Source: Marsupella aquatica
Lineage: Eukaryota > Marchantiophyta
Reading direction: 5' to 3'
Assembly (NCBI GenBank): GCA_973895155.1
Contig: OZ316897.1
Location: 14,756,001-14,820,000 of the forward strand
Length of the DNA stretch: 64,000 nucleotides
A program made the translations under genes and the position numbers. Below, piece after piece: positions 12,073 to 22,641 of the stretch (the stretch's first letter is position 1; the number at the start of each line of letters is the position of its first letter). The notes below the pieces were generated by a model, which saw only the letters and a program-made list of their open reading frames with translations, was not told where the DNA came from and made no database searches.

Positions 12073-13847
12073 AGTCGCAAAACTCGACTACCTTAACACT
12101 TAGCTCCGGCATCGCTGACTCCGACGCTGAGCTCCCTTATGGTCTAGGCCCGGATAGGCCATCCGGGGAGGACTTAGCATGGGGAGACTTGTGGGCAATG
12201 AGACGTGGTACTAGCGAGGCAAGGAGCCAAGTTGGGGGCACACACTAAGGACTTGGACTAGCCTATGGCTGGTCGGGTCAAGGGGAAATGGGGTGGGCTC
12301 AAGGATGGCCGTCCGGACCTTCGGATGGACTTTGAGTTCTGAGGGCTTGGGAGTGAGCTCCTCTTGGGCCCAAGGCCAATGGAGTTGACGCCTTTGGCAA
12401 CGGACGCTTGGGGCGCAAGTTGTGGCCCGATCCGGGTTGGGCCGGTCGGGGGCCCCGAGCGGCGATCAAACCTGAGGGCCTAGGCATGAGCACTGGGTCG
12501 GCCTGGTCACAACAGGCTAAGGCACTTCGCTTGCGGATGCCTATCAAGAAAGTTATGGGCGTTGCCAGTTGGTGGCACGCCCATTATGCGCGATGGGATC
12601 CGGGTTGGGGGCCAAATGGTTAGGGACCAAAGCTGGTCCGGGGGTGGCAGGTCTCCAAAAGAATATATGAGGGGAGTGGTGGCTCCCTGGGGGCTAAGGC
12701 TGAGTCGAAGTCGTGAGCCGCAACGGTCGCGACACTAAAGGAAACCGTCAAACGGAAATGGCGATATCTTCCCAACGGGAAGTCCGTTGGAGGACTTCTT
12801 GGGTGCGTTGGAAATCTCTTGAGGAAGGCTACATCCTCCTGAGCTTAGCTGGGTCTGGGGGTGCCGTGGGTTCTCGTGGTTTGCGGGTGTTAGCCTGCCC
12901 GCTTGCCGAATCCTGCCGAACAGCAACCAAGCCGCGTTCAGTCTCCCAAGGGAGCTTGCGTTGGGGAGGCAAGGCCAAGTAGGTGCAGAGGCTGAGTTCC
13001 AAGGGTGCTCGGCCCCTAGACCACCAGAGGGGGGAACCGGGAGCGGTTGCTAGAGTCGGGGCCGTTCTGGTCCCGGCGTGTTGGGACAAGCTTTAGGACA
13101 AGCCTTGGGGGTCTCACTATATGGATGCCTCCCCATCACCTGCGACGTTTTTAGGCCTCGGACCCCCTAAAATGTAAGAAAAAAATTTATTTTTTTGACC
13201 CCTATAAAGTTGGAATATTCTCAGAATATTCTAAAATTTTGGTTATAAGGACCCTAATGTTCTTATAAGTCCCAAAATTGGATTTAAAAGACCCTATTGT
13301 TCTTCTTAGAAAATTCTTAAGTCTTCCCTTCGAACCAATAAAATGACCCTATACTTCGTCGCACGTGATATGTCATTTTTGTGGAAGTGAAACCCCCGAG
13401 GGACAAGCTACGGTATTTGGGCCATGAGCATGTCCTGAGGTCAGGGCGGTCAGTTGGTGATGGATAGGTACGAGGGGGAACCCGGGCCGCGCCCAAGGAA
13501 GGAGCTGTCCTGGACGGACAGTGGGCGTGGGCTGTGGTTCCGGCTTATGGCATCGGGAGGACCTATCGCTGACCTATTTACCAACGTTGGTTGAGCTTGA
13601 GTTAGGATGCTAGACTTGGCGAGTTCTAGATCCTGAAGGGTTACTTACCGAGGTGCTTGGTTGCTTGTGCAGATAGGGAGAACCGTTGAGTAGCAATCGT
13701 GTTAGAGAGCAAGTGTGGCTTTGTATGGGAGGGGCCGTTGGCGGTGCAAGGGGCACTAGGTTGCTTGCTGGAGGCATTTGGGCACCAAGGGCACTTAGGC
13801 GTGAGTGCTGGGATTGGTGAGGGCGATGGGTGGTAAGGTCCACCACT
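12073..13847 (+). repeat. 5' LTR of the chromovirus (about 1,470 bp without its MITE)
   Basis: It runs from AGTCGCAAAACTCGACTACC to GGTCCACCACT. It matches the solo LTR at 23,611-25,087 throughout and the 3' LTR from GGCATCGCTGACTCC onward. The interruption at 13,104-13,400 is a MITE absent from the 3' LTR. All copies of the family that keep their ends begin AGT and end ACT, not the usual TG...CA. Open frames inside on both strands are LTR shadows. Confidence 0.9.
13104..13400 (+). mobile_element. MITE copy 2, 297 bp, inserted in the 5' LTR
   Basis: It starts CTTGGGGGTCTCACTATATG and ends AGTGAAACCCCCGAG. GGACAAGC is duplicated at 13,096-13,103 and 13,401-13,408. The 3' LTR has the uninterrupted site with a single GGACAAGC at its own position (near 21,262), which proves this is an insertion and fixes its ends. 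It arrived after the retrotransposon. Confidence 0.96.
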
Positions 13848-13849
13848 TG

Positions 13850-13862
13850 TGGTATCAGAGCG
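13850..13862 (+). promoter_or_regulatory. Primer-binding site of the chromovirus (initiator Met tRNA)
   Basis: TGGTATCAGAGCG begins two bases after the 5' LTR end. This is the standard plant retrotransposon primer site, complementary to the 3' end of initiator methionine tRNA, where minus-strand DNA synthesis starts. It confirms the LTR border. Confidence 0.95.
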
Positions 13863-13992
13863 ATTGCTGGCATAGACACCGGGCCGGGGTTGTGCTAAGT
13901 TGGAATCCAAAAATCTTAACGGATTTTTGCGGGGACTTAGTGCTTCAACGTGCCCGACAGGTCAGCTGCGGGCAGATTCGGTCGCTGGGAAC

Positions 13993-15500
13993 ATGGCTAA
14001 AAACACTCGATCAAAAAGTGGCAAACAGGCTCCTCCCACCAAGGGGAGAGCCCAAGTTCAAGATGAATAGAATGAGGATGGGTCGACTTCCCTAGACAAA
14101 CGTTATAAGCAGGACGAAAAAGATGCAACGGCCGAACCGTCGACCGTTGTGGCAAACATGTCAAGTGCAGAGCGCCGTCGACTTAAAGGGAAGGAGGTGG
14201 CTAATCCTTCAGAGCATGGGTCGGATGACGACGACTCCAACGCAGAAGGAAGCGACGACGAGGCTAAAGCCAAAATAGAGGAAGAGGGGACTCAAGACCC
14301 AGAGGAGGAAGTGATCCCAGCCTTGAGAGGGTTGAATGCGGAACCAGAGGATGATGTCAAGCCGGACGTCATCGTGGATAATTTGACCAAGCAGAACCAG
14401 AATGACACGGGTGATACCTCAGTCCCAGGAGGTCATGGTGCTCGCAAGACGCGGGGGGTATCACCAAAATCCACAAGAGAACCTAAGGACAGGCGGCCCG
14501 CAAAGGAAAGACGGTTGGAGGACCGTCCTCATACAACCCACAAGGGCCCGGCCGTTGACTCAAGACCAACGACTCATCTACGAGCAGTTGGAACACAACA
14601 AGGGGGCCCAGATTAAGTACTTAGTAGTTAGTCTGGGTAGTCAGAGTGCGTCTCATCCCGAGGGGGGAATGGTAGTTGGACGGAGTATGTTCCAGTGAAC
14701 CAGCTACCAAGTCCTCCAACTTATGATGGGGCCTACGAACAAAGTGGACAAAAGTTCTTGAGTTGGCTCTCCATGATGGAGATTCATCTCCAAGCGTGCG
14801 TTGAGTGTTCCACTTGGGCTACCGCAGCCGCTCCTTACCCGAAGGACTATGCCTTGACTTGGTACAAGTCATGGAAGAAGTCACGAGAGGACTCCTCCTT
14901 GCCGTTAACTTGGGAAAACCTGGTTGAGGGTCTCCGTGCTCATGTCACCACTAAGTACCCGGAGCGGCACGCTCAGAAATGTGTAACGGAGATGAGCTTC
15001 AGGGGTGATATCCAAAAGTTCATCACTTATTACCAGAATCAGTTGGCGTATATCCCGGCGGGACAAGAGACCCTACATACACAGCTTCACAACTTTATCG
15101 TGAAGCTCCCGCCATTGCTCAGGGAAAAGTTGCAGGAAAAGCATCATGAGTTCAAAACGCTTTCTGACGCCTTCGACAAGGCCACTACGTTGGTGAATAA
15201 CCGACCGGACTTGGCGAAGGTGGGTGGCAAGGGATCCGAGGGGAAAGCTGGGAAAGCGAAGGTCCCGGGAATAAGTGTAAGCAACCTGAGGGGGCGGGGG
15301 CCGGTGGTTCGGATCCCCAGCCCCAGAATGGAGAAGCTAAGCAAAACCAGAAGGCCGGCAACTTCAAGAAAGGAGCAGCCGCATCGGCACAGAAAGCAAA
15401 GAAGCAGGCAACCATGGAGCAAAGGCGGGCTGAAGGTTTGTGCTTCACATGTGGTGCCATGGGCCATCAAAGTAAGGATTATTCCACAAAAGGTGGCAAG
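13993..15500 (+). pseudogene. gag of the chromovirus, interrupted
   Basis: The probable start is ATG 13,993, the first after the primer-binding site; the frame opens MAKNTRSKSGKQ and meets a TAG at 14,068. An acidic, low-complexity N-terminal region follows (14,149-14,616, rich in Asp, Glu and Lys). Near 14,560-14,690 sensible coding moves to another frame and back. The capsid-like retrotransposon gag domain lies at about 14,700-15,230 (Trp-rich; landmarks ALTWYKSW, ENLVEGLRAH and HNFIVKLP). Near 15,270-15,300 coding changes frame again into the zinc-knuckle and protease frame. Whether one of these shifts was once programmed cannot be told from a single damaged copy. Confidence 0.88.
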
Positions 15501-16346
15501 CCAAACGGAGATGGTGGAGGGCAGAAGAGCACTAAGGTAAGTATCGCTCTAACCGAACCCTTAGTAGCTGACAAGGTCCCTGTAGGGGATGTCCCTGACA
15601 AAGAGAGGGTGTTGTTGCGAGAGAAGATACCTAAAGTTAAGACAATGGATCCTGAAAAACTGATTTTTGTGAATGTCACTTCTAACGGTAATCTGGGTGT
15701 TGCTTTGGTGGATACAGGCGCGACCGCCTGCTTCATAAGTGGGCAGGCGGCAACTCGTCTTGGGGTGGACGTGCAAGAGTTGCTACAACCGTTAGTGTGC
15801 AAGTGTGCCAACGACACAAAGGGGATAATGTCGAGAGTAGTGCATAGACTTCGAGTAGAGGTCATAGGCGAACAACAAAATTTTATTAGTCAGGAGATGT
15901 TCTACGTTCTAGACGGTCTAGCCGTAGACTTCATTTTGTCAGTAGGTTATCTCAGAAAGCACAATGTTACCTTGAAACCGGGGGGTGAGGTGCTCCATTT
16001 TCCCAATAAGGGCGGTGAGCCCATCGTTGTACATGAAATTACCAAAAATAAAGATAGATTTCTTAAAGTAAGTAAAGTGTCGTGGATGTCTCCGTGTGTA
16101 TCGGCAAAGCAATGGTGGAAAGACTTCAAGGCTGGACATGAATGTTTCTTCTTTCATCTCCACCCAACTAAGGAGGCTGCGTCGCAGCCAAAGGTCAAGT
16201 CAGCTAAGGTCGGGCCCGACTGCGGTCAAATTCCTGAAATTTTAGAGGAATTCAACGACGTGCTCTCGCAGAAGCTACCTAAAGGTTTACCCCCGCGGAG
16301 AGAAGTGGATCACCAAGTTGAGTTGGAGCCGGGATCGGCTCCTTAG
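15414..16346 (+). pseudogene. Zinc knuckle and aspartic protease region of the chromovirus
   Basis: The zinc knuckle is CFTCGAMGHQSKDY, following C-X2-C-X4-H-X4 but with Tyr where the last Cys belongs, so zinc binding is probably lost. The aspartic protease follows, with the active-site triplet in VDTGATACF at about residues 99-107 of this frame, then the domain's FILSVGYLR region. The frame ends at a TAG (16,344) in the linker before reverse transcriptase; coding sense continues in the same frame after it. Confidence 0.92.
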
Positions 16347-16370
16347 GCTAAAGCTCCTTATTGTCTGAAC

Positions 16371-16979
16371 TTGAACGAGCAAATGATGTTGAAGAACGCC
16401 TTGGAAGAGTTGATCGACCAAGGGTTTATTCGCCCTAGTAAGAGTCCTTACGGGGCGCCCGCGCTGTTCATGTCCAAAAAGGATGGTACTTTGAGATTGT
16501 GCGCAGATTACCGGGCCCTCAATAAGCAGATGGTAAAGAACACGTACCTGTTACCTCATATGGATGACCTCTTCGATTGCCTCTCCGGGGCTAAGAAGTT
16601 TTCAAAGGTGGACTTGCGGTCTGGGTATTACCAGATCCGCATGGCTAAGGGAGATGAGTATAAGACCGTGATGCGCACAAGGTTCGGATCCTATGAGTTT
16701 TTGGTTATGCCGTTCGGGTTGTGTAATGCAACCGCAACGTTCATGAAGATGATGAATACCATCTTTCATGACTTGTTGGACCAAGGAGTGGTCATCTTTA
16801 TTGACGACATCCTAATCTACTCGAAAACGTTGGAGGAACATGAGCAGTTGCTCAGAGAAGTGTTCTCTCGCCTTCGTAAGGCTCGTCTCTTTGCTAAACC
16901 TAGCAAGTACGAGTTTGCGATGAATGAGATTCAGTTCCTTGGCCATACCTTTACCCCGGAAGGGATTACGCCTAGTTAG
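16371..16979 (+). pseudogene. Reverse transcriptase domain of the chromovirus
   Basis: All central motifs are readable: [48 protein letters not shown], and the catalytic FIDDILIYS, where the two adjacent Asp residues bind metal. The stretch before the thumb ([11 protein letters not shown]) is also intact. A TAG at 16,977 ends the frame, and coding sense continues in frame beyond it. Length and motif order are normal for Ty3/gypsy. Confidence 0.95.
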
Positions 16980-17836
16980 GACAAGCTTAAGGAGATCAAA
17001 GAATGGGAGCGCCCGTCCAATGTAAGGCAAGTTAGAGCCTTCTTAGGATTTATGAGGTTCTATCGGAGATACATGAAAGACTATGCAAGGATTCCGAGGC
17101 CCCTAAAGTGCTAACGTTGAAAAACAAAGTGTTTGTGTGGACTCAGGATTGCGAGTTAGCATTCATGGAACTTAAGCGGCTAATGATAACGTCGCCGGTT
17201 CTAAAGTTACATGAGATGGGGAAACCGTTCGAGATTTGGACAGACGCAAGTGATTATGCCATTGGCGCCTATCTTCACCAAGATGGGTGTCCTATGGCCT
17301 TTCGAGTGGCCTTTGAGTCATGTAAGTTGGAAAATCATTGGATCACACCGGAAAGGGAAATGTATGTTGTGATCTATGCATTGAAGAAGTGGGAGATTTA
17401 CCTTAAGAACGGTCCCAAAGTGGTAATCCACACAGATAGCTCGTCGGCTGGGTACTTGAACAGTTCTAAGCCAAGGCTGAACCCCAAGGAAATGCGCTGG
17501 CAAATGTTCTTGGCGGATTTCAATTTCGAAGTCCGCCACATTCCAGGGAAGACAAATATGACAGCGGATGCGTTATCGCGTAAGGACCAACATCGTGTCA
17601 ATGGGATCACGATGCTCGAATCCGAGTGGCCAAAGGTTCTAGCCGCGGCGTATGGGGATGACAGGTTAGCTAAGAAATGGCAAAGCAATGGGGGTAGCCG
17701 AGGCAAGGTAAGGCACACATCGTTGGGGTTGGATACGACGCATAATGTTCAGTTATGGCGGTACAAGCAGAGGCGTGTGTACATACCAGAGTCTCTAAGG
17801 TTAGATGTTCTACAAAAGTACCATGACTCGCCCTAG
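16980..17836 (+). pseudogene. Connection and RNase H region of the chromovirus
   Basis: After the 16,977 stop the same frame reads RAFLGFMRFYRRYMKDYARI, the usual link from reverse transcriptase to RNase H. Near 17,100 the frame changes; from 17,108 it reads WTQDCELAF, then WTDASDYAIGA, PEREMYVVIYALKKW and HTDSSS, the RNase H active-site blocks, and HIPGKTNMTADALSR, the conserved end of the domain. The region closes with the first His of the integrase zinc finger (KYHDSP) and a TAG at 17,834. Confidence 0.93.
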
Positions 17837-18784
17837 GGAGGGCATGGAGGACAAGCCGCTACGTATCGTAGCATGTTGCGAGATGTGTATTGGCCGGACA
17901 TGAAGCAAACGGTCCTTCAACATGTGCAAAGTTGTTACTCATGCCAAAAGAACCGAACGGTCTATAGGGCAAAAGGAGGACTGCTGCAACCCTTACCATA
18001 AGTTGCGACTCCATGGGAGTCTATCTCCATGGACTTCATTGTTGGGTTATCTGAGTCCCATAGCAGTAACTGCATCTTAACAATCGTGGATTGTTTTTCC
18101 AAGATGGCGTATTTCTTGCCTACCACAAAGATGGTTTCGGCCCGAGAGGTTGCCGGTCTAGTGTTTGACAATGTCTTTCGACAATGGGGATTGCCGTTGC
18201 ATATCTTGTCCGATTGTGATACCAAGTTCACGCGCCTAGTTGTGGAAGCGGCTACCAAGGGTATGACCCTTGCCCAAAGTCGGTACAAGGAGCAAGGGGA
18301 TAAACATCGACGCCAGGTAAGCTTTGAAATTGGGGAGAGCGTCTGGTTGCAGTTGAGACCTGAGCAATACCACGGGAACATAAGCAGGAAGCTGGCTCCC
18401 AAATATGCGGGGCCCTATCGCATTATACGATGGACCCACAAGGATAATCCGGTTTCGGTGGTGTTAGAGACACCCAAGGAAATGGGCGTGGGCAAAAGCT
18501 ACCATGTTAGCCGGCTCAAGAAGTTTGTCAAAGACGATGATCCCAACCGGGATCAGGTCTTGCGTCCGGACGCCATACTGGTGGAGGACGCTGAGGAGTT
18601 TGACGTGGAGGCAATTCTGGACCAACGTTACAAACGCAAGTTGGGAAGGCAAATCTTAAAATATTTGGTGAAGTCGGCTGGCTATGATCAGGCCAAGAGT
18701 ACTTGGGAACCGGAGGAAAATTTGGGTAATGCCTCAGAGATCCTTGGAAGCTATCGTAAGCGAAGCGGCCTACCACCGTTGTGA
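17837..18784 (+). pseudogene. Integrase with core deletion, plus chromodomain
   Basis: The zinc-binding H-H-C-C set is readable across the 17,834 stop (KYH, GGH, then CYSC). A TAA interrupts just before the core at about 17,999. The first catalytic Asp (SMDFIVG) and second (LSDCDTKFT) are present. Immediately after the second, the sequence jumps to MTLAQSRYKEQGDKHRR, which normally follows the core, so the third catalytic residue (Glu) and well over 100 residues around it are deleted near 18,235. The C-terminal GPYRII region and a chromodomain at 18,599-18,781 (FDVEAILDQR, then STWEPEENL) are intact and end at TGA 18,782-18,784. Confidence 0.93.
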
Positions 18785-19279
18785 ACTGGTACCGGCATCG
18801 CTGACTCCGACGCCAAGCTCCCTTATGGTCCAGGCCCGGATAGGCCATCCGGGGAGGACTTAGCATGGGGAGACTTGTGGGCAATGAGACGTGGTATTAG
18901 CGAGGCAAGGAGCCAAGCTGGGGGCACACACTAAGGACTTGGACTAGCCTATGGCTGGTCGGGTCAAGGGGAAATGGGGCGGGCTCAAGGATGGCCGTCC
19001 GGACCTTCGGATGGACTTTGAGTTCTGAGGGCTTGGGAGTGAGCTCCTCTTGGGCCCAAGGCCAATGGAGTTGACGCCTCTGGCAACGGACGCTTGGGGC
19101 GCAAGTTGTGGCCCGATCCGGGTTGGGCTGGTCGGGGGCCCCAAGCGGCGATCAGACCTGAGGGCCTAGGCATGAGCACTGGGTCGGCCCGGTCACAACG
19201 GGCTAAGGCACTCCGCTTGCGGATGCCTATCAAGAAAGTTATGGGCGTTGCCAGTTGGTGGCGCGCTCATTATGCGCGA

Positions 19280-20750
19280 TGTTCGGGTGACCGTGTTTTC
19301 TGGTAAGAGCATGTTGGCTCTTATGAAGTCAACCTTGCATGCCCATAAGTTTTACACTAAAACCAAAATGATAACTCTTGTAAGAAGGGTGATGGGTATT
19401 AAGAAAGGTTCAGGTGAAACTAATATACTATTAAATCCTACTTCACCATACTTGCGGATCAACACATCTCGAAAACTAATTTTTTCTACGATATACAATC
19501 CTAATATCTCCAAGAGAAAATGAGATAGGAATATCATCTGGACTCCTATTTAGATCCATGACTTCAATAAAGGACAAAGATAATGCACTCCCACTCCTCT
19601 CGATAAGACACTACTGGGTATACTATTGGCTCATTAGAACTCATAACAGCAGCTGCAAATTGAGCTCCAAAATGATAAGTTAAATGCTGCCTCATGGATG
19701 GCTTGTCTAAAAGATGGACTCTAACCAAAAATGGGTTACGAAGGGGAAGATTAGGGATATCTCTCCCTCCTGGATTCATAATTACTCTCTTATTCCTTTG
19801 CTATCCGGGCCAAAGGATGTCCCACCCCTAAGTTCCCAAAGAGATCTTGTTCCCTAAGGTCCCATCTATAAGTCTACCACTCATTCCTTTGCTATCCGGG
19901 CCAAAGGATGCCCCACTACTATGTACATAAGGCAAAGAATAGAAGAAAAAGATGAGAGAAGAAAAGAGGATCGCTTCGACGCGGAAATTATCAAAATGTG
20001 GGAATGAGGAGAGAGTGCCCCTCACCACTTTATTTATATTGAATCCAAGAGGGCATGGATTACGCCCAAACGCTTGGATGAAAGCCAAGTGACACACATC
20101 CAACGTAGGAATGTGTGCTAATACTATTGCAATCAAAACAAATAATGCATGCAAGTAAAACAACTAATGCAAGCACCTAAAACAATTTGTGCATGCATGC
20201 ATCTTGTGGCTTGCACATTTGCTCACCTTGCATGCGCATAAAACAACTAATGCATGCAAATAAAACAATTTGCATGCATCTAAAACAATTTGTGCGTGCA
20301 CCTTGTGGCTTGCACATTTGCTCACCTTGCTTGCACATAAAACAACTAATGCATGCAAATAAAACAATTTGCATGCATCTAAAACAATTTGTGCATGCAC
20401 CTTGTGGCTTGCACATTTGCTCACCTTGCTTGCACATAAAACAACTAATGCATGCAAATAAAACAATTTGCATGCATCTAAAATAATTTGTGCATGCACC
20501 TTGTGACTTGCACATTTGCTCACCTTGCATGCACATAAAACGATTATTGCATGCAAATAAAACAATTTATACATGCATCCAAACAATTTGTGCATGCAAC
20601 TTGTGGTTTGCATAGTTGCTTACCTTGCATGCATATACGTAATAGTCAAATTATTTAGTTACTCCGTAACAAAATATAAATCTAACCTATATACTTACTA
20701 ATATACTTAGTGATAATGATTTCATCATGAATAATTGAATTATCACAACA
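19280..20750 (-). mobile_element. Nested insertion with TGTT...AACA ends, probably a solo LTR
   Basis: The plus strand starts TGTTCGGGTGACCG and ends TTATCACAACA, so both strands have LTR-like TG...CA ends. GCGA is repeated at 19,276-19,279 and 20,751-20,754; removing the insert and one copy restores the 5' LTR sequence exactly (GCGCGATGGGATCC). On the minus strand a TATAAATAAAG-like box lies near 20,035, so I infer minus orientation. Two copies of TCCTTTGCTATCCGGGCCAA lie near 19,795 and 19,892. It carries a 99-bp array. Alternatively it could be another element type, since the duplication is only 4 bp. Confidence 0.75.
20150..20640. repeat. 99-bp tandem array packed with GCATGC palindromes, about five copies
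   Basis: The landmark CTTGTGGCTTGCACATTTGC starts at about 20,203, 20,302, 20,401, 20,500 (one change) and 20,600, giving a 99-100 bp period. Each unit carries three GCATGC cores (in ATGCATGCAAAT, TTGCATGCATC and TGTGCATGCACC contexts). Because 99 is divisible by three, long open frames appear on both strands (up to 149 codons on the minus strand, Cys- and His-rich). I regard these as by-products of the array. CATGCA is the core of the RY element bound by plant B3-domain factors of the ABI3 group. Confidence 0.93.
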
Positions 20751-21716
20751 GCGATGGGATCCGGGTTGGGGGCCAAATGGTTAGGGACCAAAGCTGGTCC
20801 AGGGGTGGTAGGTCTCCAGAAGAATATATGAGGGGAGTGGTGGCTCCCTGGGGGCTAAGGCTGAGTCGAAGTCGTGAGCCGCAACGGTCGCGACACTAAG
20901 GGAAACCGTCAAACGGAAATGACGATATCTTCCCAACGGGAAGTCCGTTGGAGGACTTCTTGGATGCGTCGGAAAGCTCTTGAGGAGGGCTACGTTCTCC
21001 TGAGCTCAGCTGGGTCTGGGGGTGCCGTGGGTTCTCGTGGTTTGCGGGTGTTAGCCTGCCCGCTTGCCGAATCCTGCCGAGCAGCAGCCAAGCCGCGTTC
21101 AGTCTCCCAAGGGAGCTTGTGTTGGGGAGGCAAGGCCAAGTAGGTGCGGAGGCTGAGTTCCAAGGGTTCTCGGCCCCTAGACCACCAGAGGGGGGAACCG
21201 GGAGCGGTTGCTAGAGTCGAGGCCATTCTGGTCCCGGCGCGTTGGGACAAGCTTTAGGACAAGCTACGGTATTTGGGCCATGAGCATGTCTTGAGGTCAG
21301 GGCGGTCAGTTGGTGATGGATATGTACAAGGGGGAACCCGGGCCGCGCCCAAGGAAGGAGCTATCCTGGACGGATAGTGGGCGTGGGCTCTGGTTCCGGC
21401 TTATGGCATCGGGAGGACCTATCGCTGACCTATTTACCAACGTTGGTTGAGCTCGAGTTAGGATGCTAGACTTGGTGAGTTCTAGATCCTGAAGGGTTAC
21501 TTACCGAGGTGCTTGGTTGCTTGTGCAGATAGGAACAACCGTTGAGTAGCAGTCGTGTTAGAGAGCAAGTGCGGCTTCATATGGGAGGGGCCGCTGGCGG
21601 TGCAAGGGGCACTAGGTTGCTTGCTTGAGGTATTCCGTGGAGGCGTTCGGGCACCAAGGGCACTTAGGCATGAGTGTTGGGATTGGTGAGGGCGTTGGGT
21701 GGTAAGGTCCACCACT

Positions 21717-22019
21717 CAAGCGGATGGAGTATGTAGCTTCAGCTTGAGCCAACAAGTTATCAGTATATGTTTTCTGTTTTGAAATTTGAGGAGTTCATTG
21801 TGCTCCTCCCTTCTTGCCGGACGGTCCTCTGCAATTGCTTTGACAAAATGCTGAGTGACTTTGTGCATTTCATCTCAGGTCTGTTTAGATGCTTTCTTTC
21901 ATTTCCAAGCCTTGGTGGTTGATGGGCCACCATCCCCCTGTCTAGTTACAGAGGCTGAGCTTCTTCCCATGGGGCTTGGGTAATTGGGAGAGCTGGTTGG
22001 CTGAGATGGTGTGGATCAA
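21717..22019. other. Flanking DNA right of the chromovirus
   Basis: This unique sequence begins at the right target site. No gene or repeat is recognised. Confidence 0.4.
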
Positions 22020-22641
22020 TCCCTACCAATGTGCTCAGTCTCAGAAGCAGGAGTTGGCTGATCACAGGTGGTTGGTATGTATCACTGGTGACGGTATGTA
22101 TAAGCTATCAAATGGGTCTGCATCAGAATCCAAGTCCTCATATGCATCATCAGGGCTTTGCCCATTCATGTAGCCTCCATCTGTCTTTGAATTGGGATCA
22201 TTGGACCAAGGTTGGGATTCATGATTTGTGTATGATGTGGAGAGTCAAACAGCCTTTGCAACTTTAGCATTTGCTGTGTTGTCAACATACTGATTTGGGT
22301 CTAGATTGACAGCTCTATTTGCAGGCATAAATATGACCATAGTCAACTCGAATTCCCCATTGCCACGGGAAGGAGTGTAGGCTTGGAAACTGTCATGAAT
22401 TGATCTTCTTGAAGTTTGTCAATAACTTCTCCTATATTTTTTTGCATTGTTTCCAGCCTCTCTAAACATTGTTGGCCTTGCATATTTCTTCAATTTCCTT
22501 CCAGACCACCTCTGCTCAGCTGTCCAAATTCATTCGCTCAATGACTCCAATTTTGATTGATGCTGCTGGTATCTTTTGCTGACCACCAGCACCAGAAGTT
22601 CTGTGTTGTTCTATTGAGAAAACCCGGCTATCCTCTGCCAT
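22020..22641 (-). pseudogene. Degenerate coding-like region, unidentified
   Basis: On the minus strand an ATG at 22,641 directly follows a splice-acceptor-like TTTGCAG and opens a 41-codon frame starting MAEDSRVFSIEQHR and ending in a stop. Further along the strand, stretches such as VVWKEIEEICKAN and LERLETMQKNIGEVIDKLQ read like coding sequence in changing frames. Upstream near 23,070-23,160 the segment LRTDMRALRKVLE precedes a GTGAGC donor-like site. This could be the remains of a multi-exon gene or of a transposon gag. I do not recognise the family. Stops and frame changes make a working product unlikely. Confidence 0.3.

Larger units (their letters stand above)
12073..21716 (+). mobile_element. 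Ty3/gypsy chromovirus, full-length outline, defective
   Basis: Order: 5' LTR, primer-binding site, gag, protease, reverse transcriptase, RNase H, integrase, chromodomain, 3' LTR. That order and the C-terminal chromodomain identify a chromovirus. The flanking bases CAGGC (12,068-12,072) and CAAGC (21,717-21,721) fit a 5-bp target duplication with one change. The element is inactive: in-frame stops at 14068, 14614, 16344, 16977, 17834 and about 17,999; frame changes near 14,560-14,690, 15,270-15,300 and 17,100; a deleted integrase centre; a MITE in one LTR and a foreign LTR in the other. Chromodomains of this group are known to target insertion to methylated chromatin. Confidence 0.93.
18792..21716 (+). 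repeat. 3' LTR of the chromovirus, split by a nested element and missing its first ~33 bases
   Basis: It matches the 5' LTR from GGCATCGCTGACTCC to the shared end GGTCCACCACT. The first ~33 bases (12,073-12,105 in the 5' LTR) are absent, and no polypurine tract precedes the junction, so a deletion seems to have removed the tract and the LTR edge. A foreign element interrupts it at 19,280-20,750. Without that insert and its target copy it is about 1,450 bp. Confidence 0.9.

Noticed and set aside
15144-15470. Minus-strand frames of 108 and 91 codons
   Set aside because: They are antisense shadows of the retrotransposon gag region.
20164-20613. 149-codon Cys/His-rich frame on the minus strand and 99-codon frame on the plus strand
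   Set aside because: Both arise because the tandem unit is 99 bp, a multiple of three, so any stop-free unit stays open. The region lies inside an LTR-like insertion.
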